Source of the DNA: Copromyces sp. CBS 386.78
Lineage: Eukaryota; Ascomycota; Sordariomycetes; Sordariales; Sordariaceae
Direction: 5' to 3'
Length of the DNA stretch: 64,000 nt
Assembly: GCA_030685235.1 (NCBI GenBank)
Contig: MU839155.1
Coordinates: 161,060 to 225,059, forward strand
Of this stretch, positions 46,342 through 58,989 are shown in pieces (position 1 is the stretch's first letter; each line of letters starts with the position of its first letter). The position numbers and the translations under genes are program-made. Below the pieces are notes generated by a model, which was not told the DNA's origin, made no database searches, and saw nothing but the letters and a program-made list of their open reading frames with translations.

Positions 46342-46433
46342 CTCGGATACCGGGAGTCGAACCCGGGGCTGTTGAGAGAGCAGTCACTCCTGAGAAGTGA
46401 GAGTCAACGATGTTACCGCTACACCATACCCGA
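46342..46433 (-). tRNA. tRNA-Glu (CTC) with 21-nt intron
   Basis: Complete cloverleaf on minus. Acceptor TCGGGTA pairs with TATCCGA (one G-U). The D arm is GTGT with loop AGCGGTA. Anticodon stem GTTGA pairs with TCAAC. The loop carries CTC at 34-36 and A at 37, and a 21-nt intron (46377-46397) follows position 37, the canonical site. The variable region is AGCC. The T arm is CCGGG-TTCGACT-CCCGG, and the discriminator is G. The internal A and B boxes are intact. It lies 56 bp outside the Harbinger element and is not mutated. Confidence 0.95.
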
Positions 46434-49400
46434 TTGAACTGATATGGTCCGATTTGCTTGTTGCAAAACACCCTGGCTCTAGAACCTATAAGCCTAACAG
46501 TGTAGCGCACTTACAGCAGGCTTTGCTCGCTGCTACATAGTCAACTTATCCTTGACTTTCTTCTGTGAACATGTCGAAGAAATAGTTCTGCGTATCACAA
46601 ACGCAGAAACAAGAGAAGGTTGAATGAGCTTTCACATGCGAGAGTTGAATGGAATGGTGTTTTTCCACAGCCTTCTGTGGCATCCGAGGTGATTTCTCTC
46701 ACTGATCGGACCTTCCTACGGTATCGTCAGTACCGACATTACTCCTAAACAGACGAGTACAACTTCACCACTTTCTTAAAATGCATCATTTGACCCGAAG
46801 TCGTTGTCATAATACAATCAATAACGTTTGATCAATATACCTCAGCGGCACTTTGCAATTCAAACCTTCTCATTCGCCTCATGGAAGGAATGCTGGTCTG
46901 ACAGTCAACTAGCTATGTACTAGCTTCACCTTACTGGGTTTGTCACTGCAACGGCCAAGCATAAGCTCATCAAAGAACCGTTACATTCGCTACCGTTCAC
47001 CAGAGTAATCTCAATGATGTCGCTGATCACTTGCCGTACTTTGGGAAAGGGAACGAGACTTTTTTTTCTCTAGATGTCTGGGATAGGGTATAAAGGAGTT
47101 ATGGAGAAAGGAATATTTGCATCGGAGTTTGTATGGGATCCTCTTACCCTATTCATTGCAGCTTTGGAAGAGGCTCTGCCTTCCCTGGCCCTTGGAAAGG
47201 ATTCTGTGAGCTTGTCCAACGGCTTTTTTATGGCTGCAGCAAACCGTAGCCGTTCCGTTGCAACTGCCGACAGGTCTGCCAAGAAGGTGCTGTGTGACAT
47301 CCTACTCAGATGGTCAAATTGGTTGCATGGCTATGAGCTGAAGCGCTGAACTCTGGGAGGGATGAGAGGTAACCTAACCGTCGGCCATTGACGCAATGGG
47401 AGTATGTGTGTCGAGAAATACCTGGTAAGCATGAAAATATGACACACACCTTTACGGTTTGAAGGCTAAAAACCGCAAATGGCTCAACATCCGGTGATGG
47501 TGTAAGCGGTTTCCCTCCCTCCCTCCCTCCCTCCCTCCCGTGCGTGTGTCTAGGTCGAGTAGCTCTACCAGACTTTAATTTGTGATACGGAACCCGCCAA
47601 GACGGGTTGCCATCACATCTACCCTCCATTTTCAAGCCTACTACTGGCTCAAACACGAGCCGACCACAGCAAAAGAGTGAGGGAATTCGTAGCGGTTCAC
47701 GGGTTGAATGGTCCCCAAGAGCCGAAGCCACTGACTGACAACAACGGTCTCAAAAGTCTCGGTGGTCTCACCTCGAGACATGGTGACCCAAAGTTTCTCG
47801 GTACACGATGTACTCGCCACTCTTGAGGCCTATACGAGAAACCTTTTTTTCTCTCTTCAAGCAAACGCTCGAGTCTCGTTTGACTCAACAATCCAATCCG
47901 AGCGCGGACCGCGACCGTTGCCGTTGTGCGGCATGTCTTCCAAACCGTGTATCTGTAGTATCTGGGTCCGTCCGTGTTTGCGTGTGCGCTTGTCTCGGAG
48001 GATCTCAGGGATCTCGAGAGAGAAAGTCGGACGGAAAACGGGTAGATGCTTTTTGCATCGTCATTGGGCAGCATAGTGCCGGGAATGCCAGGTAGTGAGA
48101 CGCGATTGTATTCGGAGTCTCGAGATCTTACCTCTATCGCAGATGATGGGAAGTTCGGGTGGAGGAGCAGTCAAACTGGGAATATGTTGCCACCTGAAAA
48201 ATGTTTGAAAGAGAAGAATGTTGAAGTGTCGTTGAACAGACAGCCAGTGATAGGCAATGGACTGAATAGAGTGACGACATGATTGTCACTGATCTGCTGT
48301 GGTCGCTGCAGGAACAAGAGCGATTGTATTGGATGGCTGCACGTTAACGTCACTGTAAAATACTAAAGCTGCTGCAAGTGATGCATCTTTGCAGCACGCA
48401 GATGGACAAGGAGACCGACCATTTGGCGTAGATTTTCCAGTCACGGTTTGGTAATCGGCCGATACCTGTGAAGTTTGTCGGTTTTTATTATTATTTTTTA
48501 TTTTATTTTTTGGACCTTGCGCCCACCCTGCGTTTCATATCTTGACCTCTTGATACCTTCCATGGTTCGATAAACGAAGAGAAGAAAAGCGAATCTGTCT
48601 CAGGGTGGGACTCCCCGATGACAAACCAGACATTCGGGGACTTGGTAGTGAAGCTGTTATTAGCGTGTGGGGCAGGGGAATTGCATCTGCCCAGACTCTG
48701 AGGGGCTCGCTCTTGATAGTGGCCCGATCGAAACGTCCTAGGGCCCGGCAGATTGGAAAATGAAGATGTTGGAAGGACCCAATTAGCGACCAGAGCAAAC
48801 CAGGCTCTCGGGTATCGCATCGTTTGGTGCTTCAAGGACTGAAAAATATGAAAAAGTGAGAGGATGTGCTCAGTGGCATGCAGTGTGATGTCGAGTATGT
48901 ATTAGAAGGTTGAAGTCACAGAGCCCCCGTGGGATGCCTGGCAAGTATCTCTGCTGCTCTTTGGTGTGTTGGAGGACTTGCCAAGATGCTGCTACACCTT
49001 TGAAAAAGAAAGTTGACGTGGTTCAAGATCCTTCAGAGTTCAGAGTCTCTAGATCTCTGAAGCCCGATGAAGTCCCCGAACAAGACTGAGGAGAAAGGAT
49101 TGGACCCGCCCTTTGCTCCGCAATCGAATGGTTGAAAGATCGAGTCAACCAGGGAACCTTGTTTTGTCGCCATGATGTTCGATGCTCGCTACATCATTCA
49201 AAATTCGTGTTTGTGGTCCATGGTTGTCGCCAATGGGTGCCGTCCCGTGCATGGAACCAGGACTTGAAATCCACGGTCCATTGAATTTTTGAAGAAAGCG
49301 AAAACAGCTTGCTGGTGATTGGATGAATGAAGTTGTCGCCGGCGGCTTGTGCCTGTCGTGGTCTTGCTCAATGCGGCCGTTGTGCCTTGCGCCCTCTGCG

Positions 49401-51193
49401 CCTCTCTGTGCGTACAAGATGTCATGCATCACCATTCAGGTACGCCATCTCGAAGCGGTGCACGACACGTTGTAGAACGCAACTCAGGCTGTCAGTCACG
49501 ACGGTCGTCCTGTCCATTTGCGGCGGGCTTGCAGAGACGTTGAAACGGGGGAATCGAGTTGACTGAAGTCGAAATGGAATGAAATCGACCAGGAGTGGAG
49601 GAGCAGCAAACCGTATCTGGGACCAACCGGATCGTCTTCCCGTCGTCAAAAAAGAGGACCCACGCGTGGTGCCCTTGTCTGCCCAGAGCCCCGTTCTCAC
49701 TGTTGACCCTGACCCTGACGCCAGGGACCCTTTTTTGAGAGAAAAGGGAAAAGCCGGGCGTGGTCACAAGCGAGGGAGCGAAAAAGAAGTGGAAGAAGCA
49801 GAAGCGAGAAATGGAAGTTGTCCAGGGGCACAAGGCGGGCGCCATTGCACTGTAAATTAGCCCATCCATTGGGTTGGTGTTCACCGTGAGTACCCCCCCT
49901 GGCCAGCGATGTTTCGTCCCAGGTCACAACAAGAAAAGGAGGAGGAAGATGACGAACATGCTAAGAAACTGAAGCAGCCTTGTGAGTGGAACATGAAGAA
50001 GAAAAAAGAAAGAAAAAAGAAAGAAAAAAAAGAAAAAAAAGAAAAAGGGGAATCTCAAAGGAAACCATCCATTCCAGCGTGGTCTAGAACTAGAAGGCAA
50101 CCCCGTCTCCATCCCGCGACTCCTCCAGTGACCCCATCAAAAAGTCCTCCATCCAAAGCTCGTGTCCGGGGCCGTCGTTCCCGTCGTGTGTCTTTTTTGC
50201 TCTCGTGGGGCTCCAGACCGAGCCATCTCCAGCGGTTCACCCCATGTTTGTGCGAGCAATCTCGCACTTGTCATTGGAGATTTGGGGAGCAAGCTGTGAT
50301 CAAAAAGCGGCGTGAGCGGTTGAGGATTCGAGGTTTCTCCAAGTCACAGTCCGGGCGCACCTTGCATGTTGCTGCATCCCCAGTGCTCCCCTCCAGCTCC
50401 TCCTCTTGCCTAGAGGTAGTCTAGTTGTGGTGATTGACACGCTGTCGATCCAAACTCTACCTATTTCCATATTCTCCATCTTTCGACTCCAGGTCTCGAC
50501 AATCGTAGTGTAAACGGACTGGAGGTTCTGGTGTTTATCATTCTGGGGGAGCCTATCACCAATTTCCCTTGTTCAGGCACCTCATGCAGGTGGTTCCCAG
50601 GTAAAGAATCCTGGACTTACAGGCGCGGAATAGTACTGCGTGCTGTGTGTGTGACCAGAGTGCACCGTCCAATCTTGATGGCGCTGCCCACTATTTCCAA
50701 GGCAAGGTAACAACGCTCGGTATATGACTTCCTTCCTATCAAGTTTTCTCCCACTTCCGTTGCATTCCCGTCCACCCTCCCTTCTTTCCCTCGCTCGCCT
50801 CGGGTCAGCCGTACCTCGCGCAACACCCGCCGGCTGCTTTCCAAGACATTCCATTCAACCCAAGTCATTCCTTCGTCCTCCTCCAATGCGATTATGACGA
50901 CAGCCTCGCCGACCCAGACACTTCCGCTCTTTCCTCGCCCGGGCCAATGAGACCGCCACTGGTTCGAGGCTGATTGGGAAGTCGCAAGTCGCATTAGGAA
51001 AAAGAAACGAAGAAGAAACGACTGGAGCTCCAACTCAAACCTTGGAAGCGCCGCAGCGCGAGACGAAAGAACGAACGGCCAGGTGGCCAGGCGTTGACAC
51101 TCCTTATGTTTTTCCGCCACAGACGACGACGTCCTCCATCTCGATCCAGAAACGGTCCCTGACCCTGACCCCCAACGGGCGATCCCCGTACAC
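46434..51193. other. Gene-poor region upstream of the RasGEF gene
   Basis: About 4.8 kb with no supported gene. It contains a (CCCT)n tract near 47,513-47,540, a T/A-rich spot near 48,482-48,512, and a Lys-rich low-complexity AG tract near 49,990-50,045 which yields a misleading 171-codon frame. The part from about 50.4 kb onward is probably the long leader and promoter of the RasGEF gene; CTTTC/CACC-rich sequence dominates there. A 91-codon plus frame at 47,074-47,349 has no motif. Confidence 0.45.
47513..47540 (+). repeat. (CCCT)n microsatellite
   Basis: About seven tandem CCCT units; non-coding. Confidence 0.9.
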
Positions 51194-54100
51194 ATGCCGG
51201 CGCCGACTCCGCCACCAACTCGGATTTGGATACCGTCCTCATCGTCACCAAGCGACAACAGCAGCAGCAGCACCAGCAGGCAGTACTGGACGCCATCGCG
51301 AGTTATAATCGAGCTGTCCACTGGTGCTACCGCAATGGAGGCCGACTCGCCATCGGCTCCTCCGACTACGGCCACCCCCAAAACAACAACAACAATACAA
51401 ACCCCACGACTTCGACAGCAGAAACCCTTGCAACGAAACCGATCAGATTCTACACCCACTCCGACATCTTCGACTCTTCAGGCGACCAGGTCTCTGCGCG
51501 ATCTGCGATTTCGCAGGCCTTCCCAAAAGCTATCAAAAGATGGAGGAAAGACCATACCCAGGTATGCCTCGACGGGCGCGGAACGACTAAAGACGCCTAA
51601 AGCGCGACCCCCTATACCAGGCACAGGCTCAGGAACACCCAAGCCATTGCTTCCACTCTCGGAGCGCAAATCAAACGACACGACCAGTCCTACCAGCACA
51701 CGAAGGAAATATGGGCAGGGGAGTCGCGATTTCGACATTACCCCAGATGGAGGCTCTGCAGGACGCGAGGGGAGACACTTTGCCGTAGCAAATGTCGGGC
51801 ACAATGGGCGCATTTACCTGAGGTATGTATGCATGCAGTCATGATGACCGTTTCTCTGCCGTCGATGCTGATAACCATGTAGGCCTACTATTCGCCCGGC
51901 TAACCTGCGCTACCCGCAACCGCCCTTCGTCTTTCCCATGACGCCGCCCGATACAGCTGGTTTGGAGCATTCATCCTCTGAAAATGACGATACTTTCGGA
52001 GAGAGCACCAAGATGTTCGACAACCAATGGGCTTCAACACCGGACCTCCCTACCCCTCCCATCACAAGACGCGACTACTTGGGGAGTCTTGGAAGGCCAG
52101 GACATCGCCGAGCCGCGTCTGATTCAACCCTGGCCGATGGAAATGTGGTTCGCGAACCCGAAACTGGGGGCTTCAAGGTCATCATCACCCAGCCCAACGA
52201 AGGCGCACGACCCAGGACTGTTGAGGATACGGACATGACCAGCTCGCCGTTGTTGGAAGTAGCTATACCGTCCTGGCGGATAGGGACTCCCAGATTCAGC
52301 ATTCGAGGAACGCCCTTTATCCGTGGCTCATCATATGCCCCAACCGAAGAGGTGCTCTCAAGCAGCTCCTCCGTTGAGAACCGTCGCATAAACAGCACAA
52401 TGGCAAATTGCTCGGCCACTCCGGGCACAGGTCCCATCCATGGCATGGATTTTGCTACCAGCGACCACCATATTTCGGGCATTCCTGTCTCGTCTACGTC
52501 TCCTGCTTCCGATCTGCCGCTGCGCTCAACCTACATGTCCACTCACCTAGTGATTGAGCCCGCCATGTTCGACGCACTGACCTTCCCGCCTGCCTGCAAC
52601 GATCGAGTTATTGTTAGGTATTCGCCAAATACCGGTGCCGTAACTGCCGCCACGCCCCCTCGTCTTGTTGCAGAGATTACCTCGCCCTCCTTTCTGGATT
52701 ACGACCTCGTGTCAGATTTCTTCCTCACGTATCGACAGTTCCTCGATTCTCACGACCTGCTTTCCATGCTGTTCGCGCGCCTTCGATGGGCTCTGGCAAG
52801 AGGAGAGGATGACTTAGGAACAGTGGTGCGTGTTCGTACTTTTGTTGCCCTCCGGCATTGGATCCTCAACTACTTCATGGACGATTTCGTTGTCGACTAC
52901 GACTTGCGCGTTTCTTTCTGTAACCTCTTGAACGATGTTGTCGACGAGTGGGCTGAAGTATCCAAGGCCCACAAGATAGAGATGAAGACTCTGCCTGAGC
53001 TCAAGAAGTGCTGGAGGAGGATCTGCTCGCAATTTTGGGATGGGCCCGACTTCGACGCTTCGTTGGCAGCCGACATCCCCATCACACCAGGGGGTATCGC
53101 AGGCCATCGCGACCCGAATTTGACTCCTAGTTTCTGGGTCAAATACGACAAGGGACCACCCCAGCTGGATGAGCTAAATGTCCCGACGACTCCTCATGGA
53201 CCAACGAGCTTCTACGCTGAGATCGCAAAGGCAGGACATATTGACTCCATCGTTGTCGGTAACAGGCCCGGAACTCCCGAAAATCCGGAGATCGATGAAC
53301 CTGAGAGGAATCAGGCCTCGCCAACCAGTATCACAAGCGTCGAGGTTGTATCGTGTTCATTCCCGATTAAGAGTTCGCGACATACGCAAGTATCATCCAA
53401 CCGTCCGTTGACTGCTCATCCAGCAGACCCCAGCTCCGTATACAACGCCACCGAAGGTATAGCGACTACTCCTCGCTCCCTTAACGGCAAACGTGTCCGA
53501 CCCCAGCACTCCTCCCACAAGCGGAATAACAGCTTGGGTGATTCTCTTCATGATCACGGGACTCTGACGGAAAAGGTTCTGTACAAAAATGCGGAATTTC
53601 TTTTGACGCTGCCATATGCGGGAAGCCTTATCCAAGGCAACCTCTTCCCGCCTGGGCAAGCCTTCGTTGAGGTACGTCCAAATAGTGCCATGGGCGACCC
53701 TTCAAGGCAGACTACTGTCTTTCAACCGGTCGAGGTGCGGAAGGATAAGTTCATGGGGTCAGCCATGTCCAGCCACGGAATGAAGAAGCTGCTCGGAAGC
53801 GTCAGGCGCGCGTTGAGCCATAAGGCGCCAACAGATCCATCCAACCAAACAATGTTGGCCAACATCTCGCCCATCGGGCCAAAGGGCACAACAACGAACC
53901 GGCTTCCAGGGACAGCAATAGTACCGCAGTCGAAAGCTCGTCAAAACGGGGCTCGCCCACCTGTTCGTATTGATCTGCTCGGTGCTGGTGTCGCGGAGGA
54001 CTTTAAGAAAGCAGTACGCGACGATGCAGCCGTGGAAGCCGAGAAAATCGAATACGTCGTTCATTCGGCAACTGGAAACGGAGATGTCAGGACCCAAGGG

Positions 54101-56875
54101 AACCCAATGGAGTATTCGGCTGCCCACATGGACACGGTGTTTAACCCTCCCAGTGTTGAACATGCTCAACCCAGGAGCGAAATGGGGATATCGTCTGGCA
54201 GCGACTCCATCGTCATTGTCGATGGCACTACTCTTCAGCCTGTAATGTCTGGAGCGTTGCCGGCTGCCAGCTCATCGGCATCATTTGCTCATTCGTTCAT
54301 CCCAATCACTGCGGATCCAACTCCACCAAACACGCCGCCAGATCAACAACTGGGAACACCGAGAACGTCTTCATACATCCTGGGTCAACATGTCCTTCGG
54401 AACGCGGTCTCAGCCGATCAGGAATCGCCGATTATACCCGAGTCTACTCCTGGAGAAGGGGAAGACCCCATGTCAGAAGAGTTTGGCCAGCCATCTATCG
54501 ACCATGTCATACAAGATCCAGATCAAACTCCTCGGAGCAGATTGCGTGGACATTTCAGGAAACTTTCAAGCAGATCACAGCACTCGACTTGGTCAGCAAG
54601 GCATGGACGCTTTGCGTCGTATACTAGCGGTATCATGCCACAACCAACCATTAGGAGTTTCGATGCTACGACATATTCGGAGGGGTCCGTAGCTGATGAC
54701 TCGTCCCAAGTCATGGTTCCAGAGCCGCTTCGGGTTCTCAGACGGAGGCCTGGAGGTGATCTTCGCGGTGTGACAAATGTTGGCGATTTGGATCATCCGC
54801 CACTCAGAACATCCCGTTCGGTTGGATCTCTTACAACCTACACGGACTCTTTTGCGAGCTCGTTCATACGAAGTCCAGCCCATCACGACTCCAGTAGCTT
54901 CGTGGATGTCGTCACAGGTGACTACAATCGGCAAGAAGTCTTTTCCCTCGGAGCCCTCGCCGAGCAAAATCCTAAGCGCCACCTGTCTATGTTCAGCACT
55001 CACTCATCGAAGCCGGTTATGCGCCCGTCCTTCGAGGCTGAGGCGATCAAGTTGGCGCAAATACCTGACGATGAAGAGGATGGCGGTGTTGAAGCCGCAC
55101 TGCTCAAATTGGAAGGTAAATACGAAAGGAAGTCGACCATCCGGTTGTCCATGGACCTGCCAACATTCAAGGTCGAGCAGACAATGAAACCTCTTCCGAC
55201 GCAGCCTGAGGAGGTTACAGAAGAGGAGAAGAAGGATTACCGACACGTACATGTTGCCGGCGAGGATATTTTGGTCCCACCTTCACCTACGACACCTGCC
55301 CCCATGGATATAGCTGACAGCTATCTGGACGTCACGCCCCGTCAGCGCCGGATCACAAATGCCGAATCCTTCCTTTCCGCCACTTCCAGAGACTCCTACA
55401 ATTCCACCCCCCTGCTGGAGCGGGGAATAATGGACGATTCTGGCGTCAACCAGGATACGCTCCAGTCGTGGACCGACCGTTCCGTCTTGCAGCCTCCTTC
55501 GTCCGGCGAGCAAAGCATACAAAGCTCCCAACACCCTTCCACAGCTTCGTTTGACTTTGTGGAGAAGACGGACAGCATGAAGCCCGTGAAGGTCGACGAA
55601 GCAGTGCCCGCTGCAGAGCCAGAGCAGTCTTTCTTGACGATGGAAAGTGAAGACGACACAGACCTGTCTTCAGAAATGTCCGCGGAACCATTCGATGCTG
55701 GTGTTGACGAGTACGGCTTCGTTCCTCCATCGGCAATTGGTGTTGCCCTCTCGACAGAGCCCGCACGTCCCATGGCTGAGAGTCAATCCGGCCCTAACCC
55801 GCCATCACCACCGATCACTCTGATCCAAGCACTTCAGATGCCTCCAGATATCGCCAAGATGTCCGCATATCAGCAGCAGGAAGGATGGCACGGTAAGCCT
55901 TTGCCGCCAACGCCTGATACCACTCCGACCACAGCGGCTGCTTCTTATGGCCAGTTTCAACATTCATCTCCGGTACAGCCAACTGCTCCGCAGGACACGC
56001 CTCGTAACAGACGCCAGCTTGATATACCCTCGCCGTTACCGGAAGCTGGTGAATCTTCCGAAGCGTCCGATAGCAGACTCGCGGCCCACTTGCCCTTCAT
56101 TCTGGCTTTCGACAGCGAGATCCTGGCTCAGCAGTTTACCCTCATCGAGAAAGATGCGCTGAATGAGATCGACTGGAGAGAACTGATCGACATGAGGTGG
56201 AAGAATGCTAAACTAAAGGGCTGTCACGCGCGCAGTTGGGTCTCATTCCTGAGAGACACAGATGCGCATGGCGTTGAGGTGGTTATTGCCCGCTTCAATA
56301 TCATGGTAAAATGGGCCATTTCCGAAATTGTTCTCACTCGCGACCTCGAAGAAAGAGCTCGTTGCATCATCAAGCTCATCCACATCGCAGCGCATTGTCG
56401 ACGCTTCCGCAACTTTGCCACCATGGCACAGCTGACGATTGCGCTCATGAGCAATGAAATTGGCCGTCTAAACAAGACATGGGCAATGGTGCCCTCCAGC
56501 GACCAGTGGACAATGCAGGATCTGGAGACGTTGATGTCGCCTACTAGGAACTTTTACAACCTGCGCAAAGAGATGGAGGGCGGTGACTCGAAAACCGCCG
56601 ATGAGGGATGTATCCCCTTCGTAGGCATCTACACGCACGATCTCCTCTTCAACGCCCAGCGACCGAGCGAGATTGCGAGCTCGCCTACTACTGCTCCCTT
56701 GGTGAACTTTGAGCGGTGCAGGATCGCGGCCGGGGTGGTCAAGACGCTACTGAGGCTTCTTGAAGCGAGCAGCCGTTACTCGTTCCAGCCTATTGAGGGC
56801 ATCACTGAGCGCTGCTTGTGGATGGGTGCTTTGCATGATGACGAGATTCGAAGGCTGGGTGAGAGCTTGGAGTGA
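51194..56875 (+). CDS. lte1: Large RasGEF protein, Lte1-like
   Basis: Join of 51194-51822 and 51883-56875, 1,873 residues from the first ATG (a later ATG near 51333 is possible). The first ~210 residues are Ser/Thr/Pro-rich. Across the intron (GTATGT donor, GCTGAT branch site, GTAG acceptor) comes a conserved-looking TIRPANLRYPQPPFVFPMTP. A RasGEF N-terminal (REM) domain lies at about 450-570 (VRYSPNTGAVTAATPPRLV, SDFFLTYRQF, VVRVRTFVALRHWI). A disordered middle of roughly 1,000 residues follows. The catalytic RasGEF domain (about 1613-1873) has FDSEILAQQFTLIEKDALNE, FNIMVKWAISEIVL, RCIIKLIHIAAHCRRFRNF and GIYTHDLLFN. The N-terminal REM plus C-terminal CDC25 layout and the length fit fungal Lte1, which acts in mitotic exit and polarity. 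A Cdc25-type Ras activator is the alternative, but no SH3 domain is seen. Confidence 0.85.
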
Positions 56876-57740
56876 CCGCACCACAACGACCGAGCAAACT
56901 CTTCCCTTCCTTTTTTTTTTTCTATTTTGTTTTATCTCGCGTTTGCTTTGGACTTCCGACATCCAGCAAAGCGTATGCATCAATCGCATTTATACCCCTG
57001 TACAAACAACCAGCTGAACTGTTTTATCATCATATCGAAACCATCATACCCATACCCATACCCATACCCAACCTACCTTCTATGACCTACCTACTACTAT
57101 AACTAACAACACCATACTACTAAACTGTACCATACCGCACCAAAGTCATAATCATAACTGTCTCATTTACCTGTTGTTCGGTTCCTCATCGCCGACATCA
57201 ACATCACCATCATCATCGTCATCATCACCATCAATTAAAACTGCTGCTACGTACCTTTACTATTTTCTAGTTGCATATTTCCATTCACACTTATTGTATA
57301 TATACTTCTTTTTTTGCGTCTACCTTGATCGTTGTCTTGGATGGAAGGGTGATCATCATCATTCGGGCTGGTGAGGCTCAGTTCAGGCATATCATTATCT
57401 TGCGAGCAGTGTATTGCACTTGGGAGGAAAGAAAGAAGGAAAGGGATCAAACGAATGGAAGGATCAATGGACATGAACTGAACGGGTGCAAGGTTGGGAA
57501 GTGGACGGTGGGCGGTGGGCGGTCTGAACTTGGCCTGATCAATTTTGTTACTCTATTCTCTTTTTCTGTTACCTACACACACTTTCGGTATTCTGGCGAG
57601 TCATAGCGAGATGGAAGAAGTATGAAGAGGCACCGTAGGTTTTATACCCGTATCCTTTTTACCTTTTGGAAGGACGAGAAAAGGGGAAAAGGATACAAAC
57701 TGGGAGGGAAGTTAAGCAAGTAGAGGTAGCAAGCGGATGA
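56876..57740. other. RasGEF 3' region with short repeats
   Basis: Contains a T tract (near 56,908), about four copies of CCCATA (57,045-57,070) and CAT/ATC-rich sequence (57,190-57,235). No gene is supported. The CCCATA unit is not the Neurospora telomere unit. Confidence 0.5.
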
Positions 57741-58253
57741 TTACCACTGGGGAAGAGGAATGAATGCGAAGTTATACACAAATTTGCAAAGTCCACTCGA
57801 TCTAAACGGACGTGCCAAACGATTACCGGCAGCGTAATGCACCTGTCGGGACCGATCTCCGGGGTTTGCGGAAGGCGCCCGAACCTTCTTTATTAACCTT
57901 TCAGACCTCCGAAGTACCACTATTGCTTCATCAAAGGTATCCTTCTCGAGGGTATTTCTCTTCCGTTTGCGAGAGACTTTGTTTGGGACTTTAGGACTCT
58001 TCAGCCCTTTAATATTATTTAAATTCTCTTTAAGAAAAGAAATAAAGTCTAGAGAGGTAAGGCGGATAAGCGGGGGGTTAAATAAATTAGTAAGGAAAGT
58101 AAGGGATGGGGACCGGGTTAAAGGTAGTATAGGATTAACCGAAACCGAAAAGTCGGGTCCTAAGAGGTTGGGCGTGGAGAAGTTAGGCGTGAAGGAATCC
58201 AGATTGGCTCTATTAGAATCTAGAATTATAATCGAACTAATTGTATCGCCCAA
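57741..58253 (-). CDS. Open frame of 170 codons at the edge of the RIP block
   Basis: An uninterrupted minus frame in mildly AT-shifted DNA. It has a Pro/Ser/Leu-rich first half (FSTPNLLGPDFSV, LTRSPSLTFLTN) and a basic segment SRKRKRN followed by VVLRRSERLIKKVRAPS. An R-R-S-x-R-L-type box is common in linkers of retrotransposon polyproteins and in small nuclear fungal proteins. The ending CKFVYNFAFIPLPQW is not recognised. It may be a mildly mutated transposon fragment or a small gene. Confidence 0.25.
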   Translation of the reverse strand: MGDTISSIIILDSNRANLDSFTPNFSTPNLLGPDFSVSVNPILPLTRSPSLTFLTNLFNPPLIRLTSLDFISFLKENLNNIKGLKSPKVPNKVSRKRKRNTLEKDTFDEAIVVLRRSERLIKKVRAPSANPGDRSRQVHYAAGNRLARPFRSSGLCKFVYNFAFIPLPQW

Positions 58254-58600
58254 ATCCGGGAGCGCTTCTAGTAAATCTACTATAGTTGTAGGGTTTATAT
58301 AGCGTAGTTAAGAATAATCTAAAGTAGGATAAAGTATAAGGTATTGCCTCTCTATAATTTTATATCCATAGCGTATTTTATATACTACGCCAAATACGCA
58401 GAGGTTAAGGTTGTAATATATTAAAACTGTAACCGAAAAGTTCAGATAGGGTTTATTAATAGAATAAATATTGCTAGGTAATTTCTTAGATTCTATATAA
58501 ATAATAATATGCCAAGTATTCTCTAGTATACCCTAAATGGTGGTTCTTTATTTATTTTCGTCGTTTTTGTCTTTTATAAGATACTAATTTCTAATATTAT

Positions 58601-58897
58601 TGTCACAGGGTTATCTGTGACTGACTAACCGTCCTATATCGCTGCCTTCACTACGGCAATGGTTGCCGGGTTAATAATATGCTTTAATTGGCTGCAAAGA
58701 CCTAGTATAGTAGATGCGGCTAAACGCATTTAATATTTGATTGGCTGCGGTTATTAGCCTACCCCTATCGCTAAAGTTATATAAATTATATTAGCCTATA
58801 GGATAATTTATAGGACGACTAGGCTATACGGGCTATATATTTATTATATATAAATAGTTATTAAGGCTCCCCCAAATAGCTTCCTCTTCTTTGTACA
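58601..58897 (+). repeat. Candidate LTR, less mutated
   Basis: Begins TGTCACAGGG and could end TTTGTACA, giving TG...CA ends, about 297 bp, followed within 100 bases by a gag-like frame. Its start forms a perfect 7-bp hairpin (GTCACAG, loop GGTTAT, CTGTGAC; 58602-58621). No second copy was seen in the window, so the boundaries are provisional. Confidence 0.35.
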
Positions 58898-58989
58898 ATT
58901 ACGAATATTTTTATAAATATTTAACGTTCGCCTTACTTTATAATAATTAATTATATTTAATTATTACGTTGCGAGCGTATATTTTTTTA

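Noticed and set aside
49909..50424. 171-codon Lys-rich plus frame
   Set aside because: Driven by an AG-rich low-complexity tract; the start context is poor and there is no domain.
57045..57070. CCCATA repeats as telomere-like sequence
   Set aside because: The expected telomere unit is CCCTAA/TTAGGG. This is a short imperfect microsatellite in a 3' region.
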